In this document: piece after piece, positions 1-8,961 of the stretch | Layout: each line of letters starts with the position of its first letter | How positions within the stretch are numbered: position 1 is the first letter of the stretch | Origin: Fibrobacter sp. | GTDB lineage: Bacteria; Fibrobacterota; Fibrobacteria; Fibrobacterales; Fibrobacteraceae | Length of the DNA: 64,000 nt | Assembly: GCA_017550445.1 (NCBI GenBank) | Contig: JAFZOV010000145.1 | Location: forward strand, 1 to 64,000 | Direction of reading: 5' to 3' | Notes under the pieces: generated by a model | Database searches by the model: none | What the model was told of the DNA's origin: nothing | Seen by the model: only the letters and a program-made list of their open reading frames with translations | Program-made: the position numbers and the translations under genes

Positions 1-706
1 GCCAGGATTCCTGATAGTCGCCGCCCACCTGATGGTGGCCAATCGGCTGCAAGAAGCTCGTGCCTGCCACATGGCGAACCGTGAGCAATGTAATTTCGTA
101 GTCGAACGGCACAAAGCCTTCGACAATCACGCGACTAGCGTGACCCGTGCGGCCTTCGTGCTGAGAAATGTCCCAGGACTTCTGGATGTCAGCCTCGGTC
201 TTGATGACGCTCTGGCCGTGGCCCGAGGAGCTCATGACCGGTTTGATCACGCACGGGATGCCGATTTCTTTAACGGCTGCCTTAAAATCTTCGAAGTTGT
301 CGGCGAAGCGGTACGGGCTCGTCTTGATGCCAAGTTCTTCGGCGGCGAGGCGGCGGATACCTTCACGGTTCATGGTGAGCTTGGTAGCCTTCGCGGTCGG
401 AATGACGTTGTAGCCTTCCTTTTCGAGTTCCACGAGCGTGTCGGTCGCAATGGCTTCGACTTCCGGGACGATGTAGTCCGGCTTTTCAAGTTCAATCACG
501 CGGCGGAGTTCTGCGCCATCGAGCATGTTGATGACATGGCTACGGTGAGCCACCTGCATACCGGGAGCATTGGCGTAACGGTCCACGGCAATCACTTCAA
601 CGCCGAGGCGCATCATTTCGATGATGACTTCTTTGCCTAATTCGCCTGCACCGCAAAAGAGAACCTTGGTTGCGGAAGAACTTAGAGGTGTACCGATTTC
701 TGCCAT
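1..706 (-). CDS. purT: Formate-dependent GAR transformylase PurT (3' part cut by window edge)
   Basis: Purine synthesis: ATP-dependent transfer of formate to glycinamide ribonucleotide. The first 235 residues are visible. They begin [21 protein letters not shown], with the N-terminal nucleotide-binding fold that starts the ATP-grasp protein PurT, then [20 protein letters not shown] and the ATP-grasp stretch [17 protein letters not shown]. The start at 706 has an AGGAG Shine-Dalgarno 7 nt upstream. The gene runs leftward off the window, so its C-terminus is unseen. The 105-bp gap to the next gene suggests its own promoter; an A/T-rich TATATT lies about 30 nt upstream of the ATG. Confidence 0.93.
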   Translation of the reverse strand, partial: MAEIGTPLSSSATKVLFCGAGELGKEVIIEMMRLGVEVIAVDRYANAPGMQVAHRSHVINMLDGAELRRVIELEKPDYIVPEVEAIATDTLVELEKEGYNVIPTAKATKLTMNREGIRRLAAEELGIKTSPYRFADNFEDFKAAVKEIGIPCVIKPVMSSSGHGQSVIKTEADIQKSWDISQHEGRTGHASRVIVEGFVPFDYEITLLTVRHVAGTSFLQPIGHHQVGGDYQESW

Positions 707-811
707 AAAATACTCCTTGATTTACCAATAATATAGATATAGTTGGCAAGACTTAGTGCTTAAAGTACCCCGAAAGTGCTGGTTCAAGTAAACTAGGCAA
801 ACGTTTCACAG

Positions 812-1882
812 CTAGTTCTTGATGCAACGAACAGAAAACGCGTGTCTCTTATCAGCATACCAAAACGATCCACCATCTCCCTCTCTGTACAAGCCCACGT
901 AGTACGCTTCGTAGTCGAACTCACCATCGGACTCAGAAGAACTCCAAAAGTATGCGCCGCTGCCGTAGACATGGTAATTTCCATCACAGCCCCTGTGGCC
1001 CGCTGGCAACGCCGAGAACGCGTAGGCGTCGGTGCCGTTGCCGTTAAGGTACCAGCCGCTGGTAGATATCAGTTTGGAAGAAGCTGTTGAAAAACCGCCT
1101 AACGCAGCGAAAAGGGTCTCCCATTCATCTCTGCTCGGCACGTGCCAGCCCTGAGGGCAGACTCCACGAATATTTCCCGAAGGCAGGTCGCAATGTTGAA
1201 GGGCACATTCTTCTTCAGTCTTGTCCACAGCCACCGCCCAAGTATAAAGTCGGCCTTCCCCGAATCCGTATCTGTAAGATTTTACCAATTCGTAATTAAG
1301 ATTCTCCGCCATCCAGGTCTGGGAGCCGATAACGACGGTTTTGTAGGTCTGGCCATCCCGCTCGTCAACCAGTTCTCCATATTCGCACTTATCTTCTAAT
1401 TCCGATTTACACGGAGCCACATAGGCAACTGAACTCGTGGAATTGGAAACTCCGCCGCCGGAACTACTGGAGTCCTTGCCGACAGATTTTTTTTCATCAC
1501 CGTTCCCTTCATCCTCTCCATCAAGCCGAATCAATTGCTTCCATTCTTCGTCCTGGCAGATGTACAGCATTTCCTCCCTAGACGAAAGGGCGTATTGACC
1601 CTCCCAGCTATGGTCGCACACATTGAAAGCCTCCGATTTTTCCTCAATCTGGGAAACATTGAACCACTTATATTTCTCGCCATATTCAGCGCACACGTAA
1701 GCGAAGCTGTCTTCAGCAACAACATATTCCAACTTACCCACAATACTTTTTTCACACTTGCCGGCATCTTCGAATGACGAAACAGTCTCGGCAGTCGCAT
1801 TGATTGAGGTAGTGTTTGAATCATCACCGCATGCAGCAAAAAACAAAGCCGCACCGAACAGAGGTACAAGATATTTTCCCAT
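812..1882 (-). CDS. FISUMP-domain lipoprotein
   Basis: A 356-residue predicted lipoprotein. The chosen start (MGKYLVPLFG) has GGGAGAAG just upstream and puts a lipobox, LFFAAC, near residue 17; an earlier in-frame ATG at 1930 lacks these. After the Cys comes a low-complexity region with acidic and Ser/Gly stretches (about 120-155). The C-terminal 190 residues are a FISUMP domain: DERDGQTYKTVVIGSQTWMA near its start, GVCPQGWHVPSRDEW in the middle, and SVRCIKN at the end. The domain is a large paralogous family in Fibrobacter whose molecular function is not established. A second member is at 46592-47266. Probably anchored in the envelope. Confidence 0.88.
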   Translation of the reverse strand: MGKYLVPLFGAALFFAACGDDSNTTSINATAETVSSFEDAGKCEKSIVGKLEYVVAEDSFAYVCAEYGEKYKWFNVSQIEEKSEAFNVCDHSWEGQYALSSREEMLYICQDEEWKQLIRLDGEDEGNGDEKKSVGKDSSSSGGGVSNSTSSVAYVAPCKSELEDKCEYGELVDERDGQTYKTVVIGSQTWMAENLNYELVKSYRYGFGEGRLYTWAVAVDKTEEECALQHCDLPSGNIRGVCPQGWHVPSRDEWETLFAALGGFSTASSKLISTSGWYLNGNGTDAYAFSALPAGHRGCDGNYHVYGSGAYFWSSSESDGEFDYEAYYVGLYREGDGGSFWYADKRHAFSVRCIKN

Positions 1883-1964
1883 TGATCTTCTCCCAAAAAT
1901 TTTGAGAGAAAATTTAACAAAAAAAAACATTAATTTATTTTAAAATTAGTGCTTGAAGGGGAAA

Positions 1965-3518
1965 TTAAAACTTCGTATCGACCGGATTGAAGGTCATCTT
2001 GATGCCGGAGCGGATCCAGCCATCGGAACCATCTTCGTGCTTGTCATGGCCCAGGTTTTCGTATGTGCGGAATCCGCCGCCGAGGTAAATACCAAACCAG
2101 CTGTTATACTGCAACGAATAGAGTGCGTCAAACATGCTCTGCGATTCCTTCACGCCCGACGGGGACTTTTCTTCCTTGATGGCGACGTCGTAATCGGTGT
2201 AAAGTTCCTTGTCACCCTGCTGCAGCCACGCATACGTCAGCTTCACGCTGTGGCGCCCCCATTTCCAGCCAAGGTCAAACCACATATCCAAAGCATCGGA
2301 GCCGCGGCGGTAACCAATCGGGTAATCGACAAAATACATATCGGCGTAGTCGGGGTCATCTTGTTCGCGATAGTTGCTGCGGTAAAGGCGGCGGCTAGAA
2401 TATTCTAGCAACGGCAAGCGTCCGTTGTTATGCAGCGGGTCAGTGCGCACCACATCGAATCGCCACGAGAAATTGCCGAAGCGACGAGTCGGGATTTCTT
2501 GGTAGTAGCCCACCATGTAACTTAACATGCTGCGATTCGTGCCCTTGTCATCATCTTCGCCAACGGGGCTGTTGATGTCTTCCATATTGATTTGGCCGTA
2601 GAACTTGGAATAGCGTGCGGGCGTAAGGCCGAGTTCAAACGTAGTGACCGCCTTGGTGTAGCCGCCAGCAAAATTGTTGTGCAAGAACATGAACGGGTTC
2701 ATGGAGCGGAATTCCAAATCCTTGCCGCCCACCATGCTTTCTTCAATCACGTAAGTCCAGAAATGCTTGGTTTCGACACCGATGCGGTGATACACCAGGT
2801 TCTTCACGTTTTCGTCGTAAATGCGATCGCGCTGATTTGCCGCCTGCTTACCGGGAGCAGGGCATTTCTGTTCTGCCGCTTCGGAGCCCTTCGGGTAAAC
2901 GCAACCAGTTTCGTCTGCAGCGCCCGGGACATCGTCAAAGAGCCAAGCATTCAACGAAGACACCAAGAAGTCGTAGCGGAAAACGCCAGCTTTAAACTTC
3001 CAATGCAAACCGTCATGGTAAGGAGCTCCACCAAGAGCCAAATCGTTCGGCGAAACTTTCAAGTCGGGGTCAAAGCGGCCCAACTGCACATAACCCACAG
3101 GGTTATTCCACAAGGCGTAAGCGTTAATGGGCACGCCAATGTCGAGTTCACTCGGTTTGTACGTAAAATTCGTCTTGAGGTCGCTATCGTACCAAGCTTC
3201 GATATCCTTGCGGAGAGGGGCTTCCATCAAGAAGTGAAAATTCTTGTAGCCCGCACGGAAACTCAGCATAAAAAACGGCTCGATATGTTCTTCGTAGCTG
3301 CGGCCATTTTCAAGAGGCACACGAAGCCCACGCCAATTGCCACCATAGCGTTCCACAGTATCCACAGCAAAAGTCGGATCCGTTGGACCGCCGTTAAATC
3401 CGAAGTTAAAATCCGTACCAATCTGGAAATAGCCCTTGTACGCCACAGAATCCGAAGTTTCTGCCAGCGCAGCGGTCATTAAGCAACCAAGCGCAATCAA
3501 TATCTTTCGAAAGAACAT
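1965..3518 (-). CDS. Outer-membrane beta-barrel-like protein, function unknown
   Basis: 517 residues with a signal peptide (MFFRKILIALGCLMTAALAE, cleavage probably after ALA). The mature chain alternates hydrophobic and polar residues, is rich in aromatics (Tyr, Trp, Phe), and ends in Phe (PVDTKF), all typical of outer-membrane barrels. I recognise no named family; a porin or alginate-export-like barrel would fit the size. There is no Shine-Dalgarno. Instead TACATTTAC lies 12 nt upstream of the ATG, matching the promoter element seen before several other genes here. Barrel class is inferred, not shown by homology. Confidence 0.7.
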   Translation of the reverse strand: MFFRKILIALGCLMTAALAETSDSVAYKGYFQIGTDFNFGFNGGPTDPTFAVDTVERYGGNWRGLRVPLENGRSYEEHIEPFFMLSFRAGYKNFHFLMEAPLRKDIEAWYDSDLKTNFTYKPSELDIGVPINAYALWNNPVGYVQLGRFDPDLKVSPNDLALGGAPYHDGLHWKFKAGVFRYDFLVSSLNAWLFDDVPGAADETGCVYPKGSEAAEQKCPAPGKQAANQRDRIYDENVKNLVYHRIGVETKHFWTYVIEESMVGGKDLEFRSMNPFMFLHNNFAGGYTKAVTTFELGLTPARYSKFYGQINMEDINSPVGEDDDKGTNRSMLSYMVGYYQEIPTRRFGNFSWRFDVVRTDPLHNNGRLPLLEYSSRRLYRSNYREQDDPDYADMYFVDYPIGYRRGSDALDMWFDLGWKWGRHSVKLTYAWLQQGDKELYTDYDVAIKEEKSPSGVKESQSMFDALYSLQYNSWFGIYLGGGFRTYENLGHDKHEDGSDGWIRSGIKMTFNPVDTKF

Positions 3519-3717
3519 AAAGTAAATGTATTAAAAAAACACCGTGAGCCGGAACGACCAAACGTAAGTTGGTCGTAAAGGCGAGAGCGAGTGCTCATGG
3601 TAAGTACTTGTATGATTGGGCACGAGCGGATATAATAAGGATCACCCAGGCAGGGAGACCCAGGTGACCCTTTTGTGTTGTGGTGAGTGCGCACTCGCGC
3701 ACTCGTTGTGTGTGTGT
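3519..3717. other. Intergenic stretch with palindromes
   Basis: No gene of normal size lies here. It holds the promoter side of the outer-membrane protein, a short repeat at 3639-3670 in which CACCCAGG and CCCAGGTGACC flank a GGGAGAC core, and a perfect 12-bp palindrome GAGTGCGCACTC at 3685-3696, followed by a partial copy (GCGCACTC). The GGTGACC end resembles other small repeats in the window (35041-35067, 56272-56296). Confidence 0.55.
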
Positions 3718-3798
3718 TTAATTCTTGGGGAATTCAGCAAAACCCACCGGGGCGAATGCCGCGGAACAGATCTTGCTGATTCTTTCAGCAAGACTCAT
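3718..3798 (-). CDS. Possible 26-residue peptide translationally coupled to ftsZ
   Basis: An ATG overlaps the ftsZ stop (TAATG) and opens a 27-codon frame encoding MSLAERISKICSAAFAPVGF plus six residues, ending PKN. No separate Shine-Dalgarno is needed if ribosomes reinitiate after ftsZ. The composition is plausible for an amphipathic peptide, but 27 codons can occur by chance. The same DNA contains an 8-bp inverted repeat (CTTGCTGA / TCAGCAAG, 3772-3792) that could instead be a structured mRNA 3' end without a U tract. Recorded as a candidate only. Confidence 0.25.
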   Translation of the reverse strand: MSLAERISKICSAAFAPVGFAEFPKN

Positions 3799-5447
3799 TA
3801 GAAGTTGTTTGCGTTCATGTTCCTGTTGCGCAGATAGGCAGGCAGGCTGAAATCGATAGCCGACGGAGCAGCGGCGGCAACCGGTTCTTCAGCAACTTCC
3901 TGACGGGTAGCAGCAGGGCGTTCCATTGTCATGGTAGCGCCAGCAGCGGCATTGCGAGCGTAGGCAGGCAGATCGTATTGCTGAGCTTCATAAGACGGAG
4001 TCTCCACACCGCCGCGGCCACCATTCATGCGGTCTTCTTCGGCAACAGCAGAGAACTCAGAAGTTTCGGAGCCCTGGGACACCACTTCTTCTTCGGCCGG
4101 AGCAGTAGCGTTGAATTCCGGAGAATTGAACATTGCTGCGTTCACGGATCTCATCACTGAAGTTTCGGTCAGAGACGGAATGGAAGAAGTCATCGCTTCA
4201 GGAGCCGGCTGAGAAGCGGGCGTGTACTGCGGACGGGTGAACATTTCCGGAGCATCATTCTGGACAGCCTGGAAATCGAACACGTTGAAACCGGTCGGAC
4301 GCGGAGTGGCCTGTTGAACAGCTGCGGGAGCGGCCGGAGCCTGCTGAACCGGGGCTGCAGCCGGAGAGGTCTGCTGCGGAACGGTGAAGTTACCGAAACC
4401 AAAACCGGCAGAGCTGAGCTTGGGCTGGTTCACAGCAGTGCCACCGCAACCGGTAGCGATAATGGTGATGCAAACCTTGTCGCCGAGAGCCGGATCCGTG
4501 ATATCGCCGATAATGATATTCGGGTTGCCTTCTTCGCCAACCTTTTCGTAAATGTGGTCCATTGCATCGCTGTGTTCGAGCAAGGAGTAGTTTTCGCCGT
4601 GAGCAACGTTCACGAGAACGCCCGAAGCGCCTTCGATGTTGATGTCTTCGAGAAGCGGAGAAGCAAGAGCCATGTCGGCGGCCATGATACCGCGGTTTTC
4701 GCCCTGAGCGTAACCGGTACCCATGAGAGCCGAGCCACCCTTGAGCATCACCTTACGGATATCGGCAAAGTCAACGTGCACAAGGCCATGGCGGAACATA
4801 ATGCCGCAAATGCTCTGAACTGCGTTGCCGAGAATTTCATCAGCCATCTTGAAAGCTTCATCCATAGTAGCCTTCTGATTAGAGGCCTGGAGGAGCGTCA
4901 AAAGTTTCTTGTTTTCCACAACAATAATGGTATCGACTGCAGCGCGCAAGGCGTTGATGCCTTCCTGTGCGATAGAAGAACGAGCGTTACCTTCGAAGCG
5001 GAACGGCTTGGTCACCACGGCAACCGTGAGAATGCCAAGTTCGCGGGCGATGTTTGCAACGATAGGAGCAGCACCCGTACCCGTACCACCGCCCATACCG
5101 GCGGTCACGAACACCATGTCGGCGCCCTTCATGGCTTCCTTGATGTCGTCCAGATTTTCTTCTGCTGCCTTACGGCCAATTTCCGGGTCCATACCGGCAC
5201 CCAGATTTCTGGTGGTCTTTTCGCCAATCAGAATCTTGTGGTCAGCAAGGCTCAAGTCGAGAGCCATTGCATCGGTGTTGATGGAATAGTATTCCACACC
5301 TTCAATGTTCATGCGCTTCATGCGGTTCACGGTATTGCCGCCGGCACCGCCGACGCCGAACACCTTGACCTTGGCATTGTTGAAGGATGGTTCCTCGCCC
5401 ATAATGCGAGACTTTACCTCGAGGTTGAAGTTATCGATTTCACTCAT
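3798..5447 (-). CDS. ftsZ: Cell division GTPase FtsZ, with long linker and two C-terminal-peptide-like motifs
   Basis: Tubulin-like GTPase that forms the Z ring. The GTP-binding signature GGGTGTG is at residues 119-125. The T7 loop reads HVDFAD (224-229), with His where the usual sequence has Asn. The globular part ends near residue 330. A linker of about 160 residues rich in Pro, Ala and Gln follows, making the protein 549 residues against a usual 350-400. The final FSLPAYLRNR (533-542) fits the conserved C-terminal peptide that binds FtsA. A second similar motif, YDLPAYARN, lies at 491-499. Last large gene of the dcw operon, 35 bp downstream of ftsA. Confidence 0.98.
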   Translation of the reverse strand: MSEIDNFNLEVKSRIMGEEPSFNNAKVKVFGVGGAGGNTVNRMKRMNIEGVEYYSINTDAMALDLSLADHKILIGEKTTRNLGAGMDPEIGRKAAEENLDDIKEAMKGADMVFVTAGMGGGTGTGAAPIVANIARELGILTVAVVTKPFRFEGNARSSIAQEGINALRAAVDTIIVVENKKLLTLLQASNQKATMDEAFKMADEILGNAVQSICGIMFRHGLVHVDFADIRKVMLKGGSALMGTGYAQGENRGIMAADMALASPLLEDINIEGASGVLVNVAHGENYSLLEHSDAMDHIYEKVGEEGNPNIIIGDITDPALGDKVCITIIATGCGGTAVNQPKLSSAGFGFGNFTVPQQTSPAAAPVQQAPAAPAAVQQATPRPTGFNVFDFQAVQNDAPEMFTRPQYTPASQPAPEAMTSSIPSLTETSVMRSVNAAMFNSPEFNATAPAEEEVVSQGSETSEFSAVAEEDRMNGGRGGVETPSYEAQQYDLPAYARNAAAGATMTMERPAATRQEVAEEPVAAAAPSAIDFSLPAYLRNRNMNANNF

Positions 5448-5482
5448 GTGTTTATCTCCCTGATGTTGAGTGTTGGTGTTTG

Positions 5483-6724
5483 TTATAAATAAGTCCTGAT
5501 GATTTCGATGAAACGCTGGAAGCCCTTCTTGACAGATACGGCGATCTGGGTTCCCGTTTCACTCTTTTTCTTTTCGCGATACTGCTTATTCGCATAATAC
5601 AGAAGACCGATACCCGTTGCATAAGAGGGGTTCTGGTAAGCTTCCTGAATGCCGCTCATGCCCTTGGGACGGCCAATGCGAGCGGGCTTTCCGAATACCT
5701 TGCAAGCCACATCTTCGATGCCTTCCAGCGCGCAGCAGCCACCAGTCAGCACGATGCCGCCGTTAATGATTGCATCGAGCTTGTGAGCCTTAAGCTGGTC
5801 ATTGAGCATGGAGAAAATTTCACCCACGCGAGCCGTGATGATTTCGGCAAGCAGTTTGCGAGAGCAAGATACGTCTCCACGGTTACCCACGGCGGGCACC
5901 GGGAATGCGTCGTCTTCGATAAGATTGCTAATGGTGCAGGTGCCGTACTTCTTCTTGATTTCTTCGGCCTTGGAAAGGGCGATAGGCACGTTGAGGCAGC
6001 GGCTGATATCGCTGGTGATGACGTTTCCGGCATAGTCGATAGAGGTGGTAAAGCGCACGGAATCGTTCACGAATACGGCAATGTCGGCCGTCCCTGCGCC
6101 AATATCCACAAGGGCCACGCCGAGTTCCCGTTCGTCATTAGTCAGCACCGCACTGGCAGCGGCCAAAGGTTCAAGCACGAAGCCCGCCACATTGAGGCCT
6201 GCACGGTTCACGCACTTGGCAAGATTCTGCAAAGCGTTCTGGCGAGCGGTCACCACCTGGACATCTACGCCCAAGCGACGGCCGGAACGGCCCTTGGGAT
6301 TGCGGATATGGTTTTCGTCGTCCAAGGAGTATTCGCCCGGGAAAATGTGAATAATTTCACCGGCCTGGGTAGGCAAAGTACTTGCCTGCTTCGTCACGTT
6401 TTCGATGTCTTCTTCGCGAACTTCGCCCATAGGGAGCGTCACGATTCCCTGGGTATCCAAGGAACGGACGTGCTTACCGGCAATGCCCACATAGACATCG
6501 TGCACATCGACACGGGTCGTATTTTCAATGACTTGGACAGCCTGCTGCAATGTTTCCACCACAGAGTCAAGGTCGTCTGCATTCTTCAGCGGAAAATCGC
6601 CGCATTCCACAACGCGAACGTTCTCGCCTTCGGATACACCTACGAACAGGTTTATCTTTGAAGCCCCAATGTCAAGGCCAAAGATGTATTCGTCTTTTTT
6701 CTTGTCCAGTTTATTGTCATCCAT
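5483..6724 (-). CDS. ftsA: Cell division protein FtsA
   Basis: Actin-fold membrane tether for FtsZ. The phosphate-1 motif GLDIGASKINLFVG is near the N-terminus, and LVDIGAGTADIAVF and GGCCALEG are the later ATPase motifs. The C-terminus VKKGFQRFIEIIRTYL is an amphipathic helix suited to membrane targeting. I chose the ATG at 6724 because AGAGGTG lies just upstream and it gives an 8-nt overlap with ftsQ (ATGGATGA); the frame is open to another ATG at 6742. 413 residues, normal for the family. Its partner motif is at the FtsZ C-terminus. Confidence 0.96.
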   Translation of the reverse strand: MDDNKLDKKKDEYIFGLDIGASKINLFVGVSEGENVRVVECGDFPLKNADDLDSVVETLQQAVQVIENTTRVDVHDVYVGIAGKHVRSLDTQGIVTLPMGEVREEDIENVTKQASTLPTQAGEIIHIFPGEYSLDDENHIRNPKGRSGRRLGVDVQVVTARQNALQNLAKCVNRAGLNVAGFVLEPLAAASAVLTNDERELGVALVDIGAGTADIAVFVNDSVRFTTSIDYAGNVITSDISRCLNVPIALSKAEEIKKKYGTCTISNLIEDDAFPVPAVGNRGDVSCSRKLLAEIITARVGEIFSMLNDQLKAHKLDAIINGGIVLTGGCCALEGIEDVACKVFGKPARIGRPKGMSGIQEAYQNPSYATGIGLLYYANKQYREKKKSETGTQIAVSVKKGFQRFIEIIRTYL

Positions 6725-7559
6725 TGACGCACCTCTTATCATAATTTCTCACATAGGCAAAGCCTAAAAACCTCATATCGACCTCACCGGCACAAAGCAA
6801 ATCCTTTGCGAATCCATTTTCCAAGGACTTGTACAGCGTAAACTGATCCTTGTTGGAATCGCGGTCCTTAAAGAGCGCAGTAAAACCCACATCCCTGAAA
6901 TAGACCTTCATACAATTATCTTCGTCGGACCAGGAAACCTGCGAAACGCGATCGTATAGTTCCATATCGCACTTACGCATTTCCACCAGGAACTGGGTCA
7001 CCGACTTCACATGTTCCATAGACGCCACATCCAAAACCGGGAGCCTCATGGCCGTAGCCACGGAATAGGGCAAAGGGTAACCCTTTTCGGAGTAAATCGT
7101 TGCGCGACCTTCCGAAAGTACCGTAAGCACCGGGGATGTTTCGTGGAGCTTGATATAGAGCGAAGAGGGGAACTTCTTTTCCACCTTCACCGACAAGATC
7201 ATGGGGAGCTGACTCAAAGCCGCTTCCACAGAATCGGCGTTCAGTTCCGACATGAGCATACCAGTTTCCACCTGGGCGCCCTGCATCACGTCTTCCCAAG
7301 AAAGCATGCGGTTGCCTTCGATTTCCACATACTGCAGGTGACGCAATTCCAGCGGGTTGAAGCGCTGCAAGTAGAAACGGTTGTGAATCGCCAGAACCGA
7401 AAGAACCACCAAAACCACGGCCAGAATCCAGCCACGGCGCTTGAACCAACACCACGCACAGTCAAACCCGTGTTTCACTTTGCGAACACGTTCCTGTTTG
7501 CGCAGACGTTCGTTGGTGCCAATACGGCGGCCAAGCAATGTGGTTTTACGTCCTGTCAA
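6717..7559 (-). CDS. ftsQ: Divisome protein FtsQ/DivIB
   Basis: Bitopic division protein that bridges early and late divisome parts. It has a basic cytoplasmic tail (about 1-43), one membrane span (WILAVVLVVLSVLAIHN) and then a POTRA-type domain starting LRHLQYVEIEGNRMLSWEDV. 280 residues, normal length. The start codon is TTG, supported by GGGAGAG a few bases upstream; no ATG lies near the right place. It sits 19 bp after murC and overlaps ftsA by 8 nt. Sequence conservation in this family is low, so the call rests on topology, POTRA and position. Confidence 0.9.
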   Translation of the reverse strand: MTGRKTTLLGRRIGTNERLRKQERVRKVKHGFDCAWCWFKRRGWILAVVLVVLSVLAIHNRFYLQRFNPLELRHLQYVEIEGNRMLSWEDVMQGAQVETGMLMSELNADSVEAALSQLPMILSVKVEKKFPSSLYIKLHETSPVLTVLSEGRATIYSEKGYPLPYSVATAMRLPVLDVASMEHVKSVTQFLVEMRKCDMELYDRVSQVSWSDEDNCMKVYFRDVGFTALFKDRDSNKDQFTLYKSLENGFAKDLLCAGEVDMRFLGFAYVRNYDKRCVNG

Positions 7560-7578
7560 TCTTCTCTCCCAATACTTC

Positions 7579-8961
7579 CTACAGGCATTCCTTCAAAATT
7601 CTTTCGCCCAGCTTCCAGATGTTTCCGGCACCCATGAGTACCACCACATCACCCGGCTGCAATTCCTTCTTGAGAATCGGCAGCAAGTTCATCTGGTCGC
7701 CCACAAAGCGGGAATCACGATGTCCGCGGTCAGAAGCGCTGTTAGACACCAGCGCACCCGTCACGCCTTCAATGGGCTTTTCGCGGGAGGCATAAATGTC
7801 GGTCACCAGGAGAACATCGCAGTTCGCAAAGGCACCGCCAAAGGCATCGTGCTGATCGCGGGTACGCGTAAACAGGTGCGGCTGGAAGGCCACGATAATG
7901 CGGCGATCCGGAAAGGCGTCACGGAAGCCGAGCAAGGTAGCCGTCGCTTCGGTCGGATGGTGAGCGTAGTCATCAAAGACCAAGACGTCGTTCTTTTCGC
8001 CGATGAATTCAAAGCGACGCTTGACGCCTTCGAATTCGGCGCAGGCCTTGCGAGCGATATCGGCAGAGATGCCTTCTTCAATTGCAAGCGCAACAGCAGC
8101 GGTTGCATTCAGCACGTTGTGACGGCCCGGAATTTGGAGCTTAAATTCGCCCAAGCTTTCGCCATCGTTCAAAATTTCAAAAATCGGATAGCCCTTTTCA
8201 AAACGCAGGTTATCCACACGGTACTTTGCCTGACGCGTAAAGCCGTAAGTAATCACCGGCTTCTTGAGGCGAGCAAGAATCTGCTGCACGTTCGGATCGT
8301 CGAGGCAAACAATCACCTGACCGTAGAACGGAATCTTGTTGGCAAACTGCACGAAGGCATCCTTGATGTCTTCGATGTTTTCGTAAGTATCCAAGTGGTC
8401 GGCATCAATGTTGGTGATAATTGCAGAAGACGGCATCATCGAAAGGAAGCTGCGGTCGAATTCGTCACTTTCGGCAATCAGGTAGTCACCCTTACCGACC
8501 TTAGCGCCCGAGCCTTTACCCTTGACTACACCGCCCACGATAATGGTCGGGTCAAGGCCGGCTTCTTCCCAAATCTGGCCCACGATAGAGGTGGTCGTGG
8601 TCTTACCATGAGTGCCTGCAATCGAAAGCGTGTACTTCATGCGCATGAGTTCGCCCAGCATTTCGGCACGGCGAATCACCGGAATACGGCGGTTACGGGC
8701 TTCAACCAGTTCCGGGTTATCGTGCGGAACAGCAGAAGAATAAACCACCAAGTCCGTATCTTCGACGTTAGATGCTTCGTGCTTCGAAAACACCTTAATG
8801 CCAAGGCCCTTCAGGTAATCAATCACCTGGCTTTCACCGGTATCGGAACCGCTCACCACGAAACCGTTATCGTGGAGCACTTCGGCAATACCGGACATAC
8901 CGGCACCACCGATACCTACAAAATGAAGCTTACGGACACGCTTACAATCATTAATCTGCAT
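7579..8961 (-). CDS. murC: UDP-N-acetylmuramate-L-alanine ligase MurC
   Basis: Adds L-Ala to UDP-MurNAc, the first amino-acid step of the wall stem peptide. The N-terminal Rossmann motif is FVGIGGAGMSGIAEVL, the ATP loop is IAGTHGKTTTTS, and the Mur ligase C-terminal domain has VLVFDDYAHHPTEATATLLG and MGAGNIW. 460 residues, full length. AAGGAG lies 8 nt before the ATG, and the start overlaps the murG stop by one base (TAATG). Cytoplasmic. Confidence 0.98.
   Translation of the reverse strand: MQINDCKRVRKLHFVGIGGAGMSGIAEVLHDNGFVVSGSDTGESQVIDYLKGLGIKVFSKHEASNVEDTDLVVYSSAVPHDNPELVEARNRRIPVIRRAEMLGELMRMKYTLSIAGTHGKTTTTSIVGQIWEEAGLDPTIIVGGVVKGKGSGAKVGKGDYLIAESDEFDRSFLSMMPSSAIITNIDADHLDTYENIEDIKDAFVQFANKIPFYGQVIVCLDDPNVQQILARLKKPVITYGFTRQAKYRVDNLRFEKGYPIFEILNDGESLGEFKLQIPGRHNVLNATAAVALAIEEGISADIARKACAEFEGVKRRFEFIGEKNDVLVFDDYAHHPTEATATLLGFRDAFPDRRIIVAFQPHLFTRTRDQHDAFGGAFANCDVLLVTDIYASREKPIEGVTGALVSNSASDRGHRDSRFVGDQMNLLPILKKELQPGDVVVLMGAGNIWKLGERILKECL

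Noticed and set aside
3772..3792. Rho-independent terminator after ftsZ
   Set aside because: The 8-bp stem has no following U tract.
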